A DNA stretch of 8,795 nucleotides from JANNHP01 sp031404455 (GTDB lineage Bacteria; Planctomycetota; JAJSAM01; JAJVHW01). Below the pieces are notes generated by a model, which worked only from the letters and a program-made list of their open reading frames with translations, was not told the DNA's origin and did not search any database. The stretch lies in the NCBI GenBank assembly GCA_031404455.1, contig JANNHP010000100.1:1-8795 (forward strand), read 5' to 3'. The position numbers were made by a program, and so were the translations under genes. Shown here piece by piece: positions 1 through 4,928 of the stretch (positions are counted from its first letter, which is position 1; every line of letters starts with the position of its first letter).

Positions 1-900
1 CCCGCGGCGTGGGTCGAGGCGCCCGGGTACATGCCGGACTCGCCGTCGCGGAAGGAGCCGGACCCGACGACGGTCATCTGGAGCTTCCGGCTGCGGCAGG
101 CGACCGTCGTGCGCGGACGCCTCCGCGGTCCCGATGGCGTCGTCCCGAAACTGACCGGCGAGTGCTGGCTGATCGTGGGCGACGACGTCGGCGCCGCGAG
201 AGTCTGGGCCGACGGCGAAGGCCGTTTCGAAGCAGCGATCGCGGGAACGAAAGGTCCGCTCTTCCTCCGCACCGAGGACTACGCGCCCGTGCGGCTCGGC
301 GTCGAAGCGACCGGGCCCGGCGTCCTCGACGTGGGAGAGATCCACCTGGTCCCCGGACGACGCCTCCGGGGGCGCGTGCTCGACGTGACGCGCGCTCCCG
401 TCGCGAACGTGCGTGTCGGCGTGAGGAGCCTCGACCTCGGTCTCGGGATCGGCAGCGCGATGACGAACGCGAAGGGCGAGTTCGAGATCGGCGGTCTCGG
501 CGACGGGGAACTCGAGGTCTCGACGTCGGAGATGGTCAGCGCGCCGTTGATGGGCGGCCGCCCGGACACGAAGCGTCGCGGCGTCTTCGCGGGCTGCGCG
601 GACCTCGTCCTCGAACAGCCAGAGGGCAACGCCGTGCTCGTGCGCCTGCGCGACGCGTCCAACGAGGAACTCGTCGTCCGCACGGTGCGCGTCTACGTGC
701 GCCGTCCGCCGGAGCGGGAGTTCTGGTCCAGCATGTTCGGCCAGAACGTCCACACGGTCCGGATCCAGAGGGACTTGCCGGGCGACTACGACCTACGCGT
801 GGAGGCCGAGGGCTACGAGACGGCCGACGTCCCCCGCGTCACGTTCCCCGAGGGACGCGCGACGCCGGTGGACGTCCGGCTCACTCCGAAGACGAAGTGA
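1..900 (+). CDS. Carboxypeptidase-regulatory-like repeat protein (3' part, 5' end outside window)
   Basis: The frame is open from the first base to a TGA at 898-900, giving 299 visible residues. An internal ATG at base 31 is not a convincing start because the frame runs on upstream, so the gene is taken as cut by the window edge. About three beta-sandwich repeats are visible: residues 36-117 (VVRGRLRGPDG to GEIHLVPG), 118-205 (RLRGRVLD, then TNAKGEFEIGGL) and 206-296 (VLVRLRD, then GDYDLRVEAEGYE). The pattern 'G-x-V-x-D/G ... G-x-F-x-I/V-x-G-L' is typical of the carboxypeptidase D regulatory-like fold (CarboxypepD_reg), found in secreted or surface proteins of high-GC environmental bacteria. 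No catalytic domain is visible, so a structural or binding role outside the cytoplasm is inferred. The N-terminal part, which would show a signal peptide, lies outside. It converges with the next gene. Confidence 0.75.
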   Translation, partial: PAAWVEAPGYMPDSPSRKEPDPTTVIWSFRLRQATVVRGRLRGPDGVVPKLTGECWLIVGDDVGAARVWADGEGRFEAAIAGTKGPLFLRTEDYAPVRLGVEATGPGVLDVGEIHLVPGRRLRGRVLDVTRAPVANVRVGVRSLDLGLGIGSAMTNAKGEFEIGGLGDGELEVSTSEMVSAPLMGGRPDTKRRGVFAGCADLVLEQPEGNAVLVRLRDASNEELVVRTVRVYVRRPPEREFWSSMFGQNVHTVRIQRDLPGDYDLRVEAEGYETADVPRVTFPEGRATPVDVRLTPKTK

Positions 901-939
901 GCCGGGCGCGCGGCGTCGCGCGTCGCGAGCGACCGAGCG
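901..939. other. Convergent intergenic gap
   Basis: These 39 bp separate the stop codons of two convergent genes. The sequence is almost pure G+C. It holds only a weak inverted repeat, GTCGC at 915-919 against GCGAC at 929-933, with no T-run on either side. A shared terminator is possible by position, but the sequence alone does not establish it. Confidence 0.3.
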
Positions 940-2712
940 TCACTTGACGGGACGACCCCGGCCATTGCCGCGGCCGTTGCCATTGCCGTTCGAGTTCCCG
1001 TTGCCGTTCCCGTTGCCGCGGTCGTGCGGCACCGAGATCTGACGGGTCACCGTGGTGGAGTTGCCCGAGTCATCCGTGGCGGTCCAGGTGAGCCGGTAGA
1101 CGCGTCCCGATCCCGGGCCCGAGCGCTCGGCCCGCAGGTCGAAGTCCGACGGAGTCCGGATCGCGAAGTCGCCCGAGGTGTTCCCGTCGCCCGTGCCGTC
1201 GTCGGACTCGTTCGACGTGATGGCGAGCGTGACGACCGGATCGGGATCGACACGATCGGTCGCGGTGACCGTCGGATGGATCGCGATCATCTTGTGGTTC
1301 GGCGGCCAGAGCTCCGTCGGGAGGTCGGTCACCGTCAGCACGGGCGGAGTGGTGTCCCGGATCTCGACGACCGCGGTGTCGGCCGGCGAGTCGAAGAAGC
1401 CGTCGTTCACCACGAGGGAGACCGTGAAGGTCCCGAGTCCCCGGAAGTTCACGTTCGGCGTCGCGCCGGCGGCCGTGCCGCCGGCGAACGGTCCCGTCCA
1501 CGCGTACGTCAGAGCCGCGCCTTCCGGGTCCGCGGAGGCGGTCCCGTCGAGCGTCACCGAGGTCGTCAGACCGGTCGCCTCGACGACCTGGTCGGGGCCC
1601 GCGTCCGCGTTCGGTGCGCAGTCGAGCGTCTTGTGGATGACCGACACGTCGTCGACGTTCGCGGTCCCGGTCGTCGTCGCAGTGGTGCCGAACACGATGC
1701 GGTCAAGGGCGCCGCCCGTGAACCCGAGCGCGCGGTCGGTGACGACCGTCGTGCCGTCGATCGCGACGTCGAAGAGGTCGGTGTCGAGGTCCGCGTCCAC
1801 TCGGAAGACGTACGCGGTCCCCGGCGTGACGGTCCGGATCATGTCGGCCGGGCCGAAGCCGATCGTGCCGTTCTCGTAGAAGCCGAGCCCTTCGCCGAAG
1901 CCGGTCGCGAACGTCGTCGGCGCCGTGCCCTCGCCGAGGCGGAACACGGTCCGGCCTGCGTTCGCCGATGCGATGAGCGTGAACTCCACGGCGAAGAAGC
2001 GGCCCTGCGACGCGAACGTCCGCGCCATCCCGGGAGCGCCCGCGACCGCGTCGGTGTCGGCGATGCGGACGCTCGCGCCCGAGGCGCCGGCACGGACCAC
2101 GTCATCGACGACGACTTCGGTCCCCGTCACGTCCCAGTTCGCCGGAGCGGCGCCGGGCGTGCCCGTGTCGAACGCGTTGGCGAGGACGACGTCCTCGAGG
2201 AACCGGCAGCCGGGGGGCGCCGCGGCCGCGGCCCTCACGCCGCGCGGATCGGGCATCCCGCCCGAGAGCAGGAGGGAGCCCCTCGTGTCGCGGACCTCGA
2301 GACGCAGGCCCGCCAGTTCGTCGATGGTCGCGTCGCTCGGCATCGCGTCGTCGCGCCCGGAGTCGATCCGGATGAGCGCGGCGCGGCCGCGGCCGACCCG
2401 GCCGGCCGCGAACTCGACCGGCTCGGGCGAGGGCGTGCCCGGATCGTCGCAGAGGAGCCGGCAAGTCTCGCCGCGGCGCAGCCCGCGCAGACGGATCGTC
2501 AGGATCTCGCGGCCGTCGTCGCCGACGCGCGCCTCGATCGCACCGCGGGCGCGCGGGAGTCCTCCGCCGCGCGGGGCCGTCAGCGAAGTCTTCGCCACGG
2601 CGTCTCCCCGGCGTCCGTCCCGGGCGAAGGAATCGACGCGGCTCGCGCCGTAGGAACCCAGCAGCGCCGCAGACCCGGCGAGCAGAACGGCCACGCGCGC
2701 GGATGTTCTCAT
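940..2712 (-). CDS. Secreted PKD-domain protein with LWPPNHKM module and Gly/Asn-repeat tail
   Basis: A 590-aa protein starting at ATG 2712, with a strong GGAGGAG six bases upstream and TGA at 940-942. Residues 1-24 form a signal peptide (Arg at 2 and 6, a hydrophobic core VAVLLAGSAALL, small residues before the likely cleavage site), so export is expected. Residues about 55-160 form a beta-rich segment with a Cys pair (84, 88). Residues about 172-362 (FDTGTPG, WDV, RFFAVEFTL, VDDVSV) resemble a concanavalin-like jelly-roll, as in LamG-type domains. Residues 367-452 are a PKD domain (NADAGPDQVVEA, LDGTASADPEG, YAWTGP, FTVSLVVNDG). Residues 454-562 start with TTPPVLTV and carry LWPPNHKM at 468-475, a module recurrent in secreted bacterial proteins, ending TWTATDDSGN. 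Residues 565-590 are a Gly/Asn then Gly/Arg repeat. No catalytic residues are recognised; an extracellular binding or surface role is inferred. Confidence 0.85.
   Translation of the reverse strand: MRTSARVAVLLAGSAALLGSYGASRVDSFARDGRRGDAVAKTSLTAPRGGGLPRARGAIEARVGDDGREILTIRLRGLRRGETCRLLCDDPGTPSPEPVEFAAGRVGRGRAALIRIDSGRDDAMPSDATIDELAGLRLEVRDTRGSLLLSGGMPDPRGVRAAAAAPPGCRFLEDVVLANAFDTGTPGAAPANWDVTGTEVVVDDVVRAGASGASVRIADTDAVAGAPGMARTFASQGRFFAVEFTLIASANAGRTVFRLGEGTAPTTFATGFGEGLGFYENGTIGFGPADMIRTVTPGTAYVFRVDADLDTDLFDVAIDGTTVVTDRALGFTGGALDRIVFGTTATTTGTANVDDVSVIHKTLDCAPNADAGPDQVVEATGLTTSVTLDGTASADPEGAALTYAWTGPFAGGTAAGATPNVNFRGLGTFTVSLVVNDGFFDSPADTAVVEIRDTTPPVLTVTDLPTELWPPNHKMIAIHPTVTATDRVDPDPVVTLAITSNESDDGTGDGNTSGDFAIRTPSDFDLRAERSGPGSGRVYRLTWTATDDSGNSTTVTRQISVPHDRGNGNGNGNSNGNGNGRGNGRGRPVK
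958..1021 (-). repeat. Hexamer-type repeat coding for the (Gly-Asn)n tail
   Basis: The 3' end of the PKD gene is built from near-identical GGN-AAC units (CCGTTG or CCATTG on the + strand). They encode alternating Gly and Asn with one Ser and, nearer the end, Arg in place of Asn. Such slippage-prone repeats often vary in copy number between strains. The segment is probably a flexible hydrophilic tail at the C-terminus of the exported protein. No known sorting motif (LPXTG, PEP-CTERM, type IX) is visible. Confidence 0.7.
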
Positions 2713-2718
2713 CGCCGT

Positions 2719-2725
2719 CTCCTCC
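2719..2725 (-). promoter_or_regulatory. Ribosome binding site of the PKD-domain gene
   Basis: Read on the minus strand this is GGAGGAG, six bases before the ATG at 2712. It fixes the start of the PKD gene and agrees with the signal peptide that follows directly. Confidence 0.8.
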
Positions 2726-2748
2726 GCGAACGCTCGCCGTCGCGGGTT

Positions 2749-2767
2749 CGGAGGCCCTGCGCCTCCG
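2749..2767 (-). other. Perfect 7-bp inverted repeat in the PKD gene leader
   Basis: CGGAGGC at 2749-2755 and GCCTCCG at 2761-2767 are exact reverse complements with a 5-nt loop. The hairpin ends 36 nt upstream of the PKD start codon. No T-run follows. It may be a leader hairpin, an operator half-site pair, or chance in GC-rich DNA. Confidence 0.35.
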
Positions 2768-2867
2768 AGGGCCGGAGTCGGTCGTCGGTCTGCTCACCGG
2801 GATGAACGCCCGCGGCGGGCGGTCGATTGCACCCGGCGCGCGACCGAGCGGCCCGTCCGGACACGAC

Positions 2868-2914
2868 GACGCCCCGGCGCGGCGGGCTCAGGAGCTCCGC
2901 CCTACCGGGGCGTC
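2868..2914 (-). terminator. Long interrupted hairpin between the desaturase operon and the PKD gene
   Basis: GACGCCCCGG at 2868-2877 pairs exactly with CCGGGGCGTC at 2905-2914. Inside the 27-nt spacer, GGCGG at 2881-2885 pairs with CCGCC at 2897-2901, giving a two-tier stem. It lies downstream of the minus-strand operon and upstream of the next minus-strand gene, where a terminator would be expected. No U-tract follows, so classical intrinsic termination is not proven; it may instead stabilise the 3' end of the transcript. Confidence 0.4.
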
Positions 2915-2922
2915 TCCCGCGC

Positions 2923-2967
2923 GCCGAGACGAGAACCGGGCGCGGGCGGACGAGAGGTCGTCTCGGC
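2923..2967 (-). terminator. Hairpin directly after the 35-aa gene
   Basis: GCCGAGACGA at 2923-2932 and TCGTCTCGGC at 2958-2967 are perfect 10-bp reverse complements with a 25-nt spacer. On the minus strand the stem begins at the last base of the small gene's TAG stop codon. The position suggests a transcript 3' end or terminator. As with the neighbouring hairpin there is no T-run. Confidence 0.4.
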
Positions 2968-3074
2968 TAAGCGCGCTGCTTCTCGGCCTTCTTCGCCTGC
3001 TTCTTCGCCTGCTTCTCCTTGATGGAGAGCTTCGGCTTGTTGAGCTTCGCCTTCTTCATCTGACCCTTGGCCAT
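2967..3074 (-). CDS. 35-aa lysine-rich basic mini-protein, coupled to the desaturase
   Basis: ATG at 3072-3074, stop TAG at 2967-2969, 35 residues. The protein has 13 Lys, one Arg and only two Glu (net charge about +12) and no Cys or Trp. It begins MAKGQMKKAK, then KPKLSIKEKQ, and carries a tandem QAKK-QAKK encoded by an exact 12-bp duplication (2988-3011). Every Lys codon is AAG, matching the genome's GC bias. A strong AGGAGGA lies six bases upstream and overlaps the desaturase TAG, leaving an 11-nt gap, so co-transcription and translational coupling are expected. The MAKGQ start recalls small Lys-rich hypothetical proteins of Proteobacteria that begin MAKGQxRxN; that is from memory and covers only a few residues. 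Function unknown; RNA, ribosome or acidic-membrane binding is a guess from charge. The start and strong RBS make it likely real. Confidence 0.72.
   Translation of the reverse strand: MAKGQMKKAKLNKPKLSIKEKQAKKQAKKAEKQRA
2988..3011 (-). repeat. 12-bp tandem duplication inside the mini-gene
   Basis: CTTCTTCGCCTG occurs twice back to back on the + strand and encodes QAKK-QAKK. It is in frame, so a gain or loss of a unit would lengthen or shorten the predicted basic helix without breaking the gene. Confidence 0.8.
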
Positions 3075-3080
3075 GACGTG

Positions 3081-3087
3081 TCCTCCT
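3081..3087 (-). promoter_or_regulatory. Ribosome binding site of the mini-gene, overlapping the desaturase stop
   Basis: The minus strand reads TAGGAGGA, then six bases, then ATG. The AG of the desaturase TAG (3086-3088) forms the first two bases of AGGAGGA. Ribosomes ending on the desaturase would therefore be placed directly on the next start, which supports translational coupling. Confidence 0.8.
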
Positions 3088-4204
3088 AGCGAGCGGTGAC
3101 TGGTGCCGGGTCGCGATCCGCGCGACCCAGGTCGCGAAGATGGCGCATGTGAGACCCGATCGCCGAGAAGAAACTGTGGTGGCAGAGGTGCTGAACGCCG
3201 AACTCGGCGCACGTGTCGCGCACGATCGGCGCGATCGCCGGGTAGTGAACGTGGCTGACGCGCGGGAAGAGGTGGTGCTCGACCTGGAAGTTCAGACCGC
3301 CGAGGTACCAGCAGAGAACTCGGTTCTTCGGCGCGAAGTCCACGGTGGTCGCGAGCTGATGCTCGGCCCAGGGCCTCGAGAGACGGCCGCCGGGCGGAGA
3401 GCCCGGGAACGCCGCGTTGTCGACGCAGTGTGCGAGCTGGAACACGACCGACAGGGTCACGCCGGCCACGAACGACGCGAACGCGTAGGTGAGGAGCACG
3501 CCGCCGATCGAGTGCCCGACGGCCAGCGGCAGCGCGAACACCCATCCGAAGAACACGAGCTTGCCGACGAAGAGCAGAAGGAGGTCGGCGCCCTTCGGAC
3601 GCGGGAAGCGCTGGGTGCCGATGCGGCCCGTCGCCACGCTGTGGAAGTCGTCGTAGAACGCCCACTTCGGCGAGATGAACCCGAAGAGGATCCACGCGTA
3701 CCAGTGCTGCAGACGGTGGTAGCGGCGGCGGGGCTGCTCGGGGGAGAGGCGCAGGAACGGCGCGCCGTCGATGTCGTCGTCGACGTCGGCCACGTTCGTG
3801 AACTGGTGGTGGATGGCGACGTGCTTGAAGCGCCAGACGTACGAGCTCCCGCCGACGATGTCGAGCGCGTAGGCCGAGAGCCGGTTCGCCCATCCCGAGG
3901 CGCCGTAGGCGTCGTGGCCGCCGTCGTGCTGCACGTTGAAGCCGACGCCCGCGACGGCGAGCCCGACGACCGCGGCGAGGAGGCCCGCCACCCACCAGTT
4001 CGGAGCCCAGAACACGAGCGCCGAGTAGCTCCCCACGAGCCAGACGAACACGAAGGCCGTCTTCATCGTGAGGCGCACGCCGCCGTCGGTGCGGCGGCCC
4101 GTCGTGCGGAAGTAGCCCTCCACCCGCGAGCGCAGCGCGGCGTGGAGGGGCGTGTGCGACGGGAACTTGATGGATTCCTGAACGGCAGCAGCTTCCAGGC
4201 TCAA
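3086..4204 (-). CDS. Membrane fatty-acid (acyl-lipid/acyl-CoA) desaturase
   Basis: A 372-aa integral-membrane di-iron desaturase that introduces a double bond into an acyl chain with O2 and external electrons. All three histidine boxes are present: HDGGH (93-97), HVAIHH (128-133) and QVEHH (307-311), plus HCVDN (259-263) and the AEHQLATTVDFA stretch (280-291) typical of the family (COG3239 type). Hydrophobic segments lie near 49-66, 71-90, 206-230 and 234-258. Gln in the third box and the sequence NFQVEHHLFP resemble front-end (delta-6-like / linoleoyl-CoA) desaturases, but there is no N-terminal cytochrome b5 domain, so electrons must come from a separate donor. Regiospecificity cannot be told from sequence. 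The start is TTG (4202-4204), chosen because an excellent Shine-Dalgarno lies six bases away; the next Met (residue 47) would remove the conserved N-terminal region. First gene of an operon with the mini-protein. Confidence 0.93.
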   Translation of the reverse strand: MSLEAAAVQESIKFPSHTPLHAALRSRVEGYFRTTGRRTDGGVRLTMKTAFVFVWLVGSYSALVFWAPNWWVAGLLAAVVGLAVAGVGFNVQHDGGHDAYGASGWANRLSAYALDIVGGSSYVWRFKHVAIHHQFTNVADVDDDIDGAPFLRLSPEQPRRRYHRLQHWYAWILFGFISPKWAFYDDFHSVATGRIGTQRFPRPKGADLLLLFVGKLVFFGWVFALPLAVGHSIGGVLLTYAFASFVAGVTLSVVFQLAHCVDNAAFPGSPPGGRLSRPWAEHQLATTVDFAPKNRVLCWYLGGLNFQVEHHLFPRVSHVHYPAIAPIVRDTCAEFGVQHLCHHSFFSAIGSHMRHLRDLGRADRDPAPVTAR

Positions 4205-4205
4205 C

Positions 4206-4214
4206 GATCACCTC
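4206..4214 (-). promoter_or_regulatory. Extended Shine-Dalgarno supporting a TTG start
   Basis: The minus strand reads GAGGTGATC, a nine-base exact complement to the usual 3' end of 16S rRNA (GATCACCTC). The GAGG core is six bases from the TTG. This unusually long match probably compensates for the weak start codon and fixes the desaturase start. Confidence 0.75.
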
Positions 4215-4456
4215 GAGGTGCCGGGGCCGACGGACTCAGGCTCGGGACGATCTCGTCCCGGCGACGCCACACCGGCCAAGCGGTTCGCGCGGCGAGGCTA
4301 GACGCCGCACTCGGGCGTCCCAGTAAGAACTTCTACGAGTATCGCCCACGGAACGGTCGTGCCTTGAGCCCGGGTGCGTCTCCTGCCGATGGGACGCCCA
4401 CCCCCTGCCCAGCCTGGCTTGCGCCCGCCGGCGCAGGGTCGTAGCGTCCGCCGCCC
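4215..4456. promoter_or_regulatory. Divergent intergenic region upstream of desaturase and zinc-ribbon genes
   Basis: These 242 bp separate two divergently transcribed genes and must hold the desaturase promoter. I see no convincing sigma70 -35/-10 pair. The stretch 4322-4345, containing AAGAACTTCTA, is the most A+T-rich part and a reasonable place for a promoter. The region holds a perfect palindrome (4243-4260), a 10-bp inverted repeat (4313-4322 with 4390-4399), a 6-bp hairpin TGCGCC/GGCGCA (4420-4435) and four GGGACG/CGTCCC hexamers. Confidence 0.5.
4243..4260. promoter_or_regulatory. Operator-like palindrome upstream of the desaturase
   Basis: CGGGACGA-TC-TCGTCCCG is a perfect 8-bp inverted repeat around two bases, 38 bp upstream of the TTG start. 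Its size and symmetry suit a dimeric repressor such as a TetR-family protein, a family known to control fatty-acid desaturase genes. No regulator gene is visible in the window. As RNA it could also fold with an ATCT tetraloop. Confidence 0.45.
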
Positions 4457-4669
4457 GTGTCCGAGCCCTCCCTCCCGTCGACCGAGTGCCGCCTGCCGCG
4501 CTGTCAGCGCTGCGGGGCCGTGCTCGTCAAGGCGGCGCTCCCGCAGGGCTCGTTCGGGATCGAGGGCGACGGCTGCGCGGACTGCAGCGACTGGACTTCC
4601 GAGAAGCCGACGGCCTGGGCCTGCCGGGCGTGCGGAGGCGTCTGGCTCCTCGAGAGCGGCGCGGCGTGA
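4457..4669 (+). CDS. Small zinc-ribbon protein (TFIIB-type zinc-finger-like)
   Basis: A 70-aa frame from GTG 4457 to TGA 4667-4669. An in-frame TAG at 4442-4444 excludes an earlier start. It has three CxxC knuckles: CQRC (16-19), CADC (40-43) and CRAC (56-59), plus a lone Cys11. The last knuckle is followed by GGVWLLESG, closely resembling the C-x-x-C-GG-x-WLD-x-GE signature of zf-TFIIB-like zinc ribbons (PF13453 type). Two knuckles probably bind one Zn(II) and the third may pair with Cys11 or be vestigial. The protein is cytoplasmic, without signal peptide or membrane segment. No clear Shine-Dalgarno is seen, which lowers confidence. It is transcribed away from the desaturase; a role in nucleic-acid or protein binding is only inferred from the fold. 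Confidence 0.6.
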   Translation: MSEPSLPSTECRLPRCQRCGAVLVKAALPQGSFGIEGDGCADCSDWTSEKPTAWACRACGGVWLLESGAA

Positions 4670-4701
4670 ACTCTCAAGGTCTGTGAGGAAAGGGTCGCGG
4701 A

Positions 4702-4717
4702 CGAGTCGCGAGACTCG
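4702..4717. terminator. Small hairpin after the zinc-ribbon gene
   Basis: CGAGTC (4702-4707) pairs with GACTCG (4712-4717) across a GCGA tetraloop, 32 nt past the zinc-ribbon stop. GCGA is a stable GNRA-type loop when transcribed. There is no T-run, so a terminator role is tentative. Confidence 0.3.
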
Positions 4718-4754
4718 CGGACCTCGAAACTCCGGCGAACGCGCCGCGCCGTCC

Positions 4755-4865
4755 GTCGCGCGGACGAAAACGGGCCCCCATCAGAGGGGCGCCGACGGTC
4801 GCCTCGAGACCGTCCGCAGGACGGTCTCGTTCGGACCGGCGCCCAAGGTCGCGCGCACGAAGACG
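4755..4865. repeat. Imperfect 18-bp direct repeat, 93 bp apart
   Basis: GTCGCGCGGACGAAAACG at 4755-4772 and GTCGCGCGCACGAAGACG at 4848-4865 match at 16 of 18 positions. The 93-bp period is a multiple of three, so one + frame reads VARTKT at both sites. That frame is otherwise Arg-rich and is not accepted as a gene, but the repeat may be part of a dispersed element. Confidence 0.55.
4805..4829. terminator. Perfect 11-bp hairpin in the convergent spacer
   Basis: CGAGACCGTCC (4805-4815) and GGACGGTCTCG (4819-4829) are exact reverse complements with a GCA loop, the strongest short stem in the window. It is placed between convergent genes and symmetric, so it could end transcripts from both sides, though neither flank has a T-run. 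Confidence 0.45.
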
Positions 4866-4877
4866 TCCGAAGGCCGG

Positions 4878-4928
4878 CTGAAAGCTCGTGGCGTAGCCGC
4901 GCATCGCGGTTTCTCCACGAGCTTTCAG
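4878..4928. repeat. 51-bp interrupted palindrome overlapping the DUF1722 stop codon
   Basis: CTGAAAGCTCGTGG (4878-4891) and CCACGAGCTTTCAG (4915-4928) are perfect 14-bp reverse complements. The 23-nt centre holds a nested stem CCGCG-CAT-CGCGG (4897-4909). The right arm contains the TGA stop (4925-4927) of the DUF523-DUF1722 gene. Size and architecture resemble a REP/BIME-like extragenic palindrome, or a transcript-end hairpin. Because of the symmetry, frames on both strands read similar peptides (LKARG, then RG-F/Y-S/A-TSFQ), which should not be taken as evidence of coding. Confidence 0.6.

Larger units (their letters stand above)
4670..4924. other. Repeat-rich non-coding spacer
   Basis: This 255-bp stretch lies between the convergent zinc-ribbon and DUF523-DUF1722 genes and I find no credible gene in it. 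It holds: a CGAGTC-GCGA-GACTC-G hairpin (4702-4717), an imperfect 18-bp direct repeat (4755-4772 and 4848-4865), a GCCCC/GGGGC hairpin around 4774-4790, a perfect 11-bp stem (4805-4829), and the left arm of a 14-bp interrupted palindrome (4878-4928). Such dense symmetry is unlike the rest of the window and suggests a structured RNA, an intergenic repeat element or a compound bidirectional terminator. Confidence 0.55.

Noticed and set aside
1024..2805. 593-aa open frame on the + strand across the PKD gene
   Set aside because: Extremely Arg/Asp/Glu/Gly-rich, without domains; it is the antisense shadow of the PKD gene, which has a signal peptide, domains and ribosome site.
2967..4211. 414-aa minus-strand frame covering the desaturase
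   Set aside because: Arg-rich and lacks the histidine boxes in this frame. Only its last 35 codons, with their own ATG and ribosome site, are accepted as the mini-gene.
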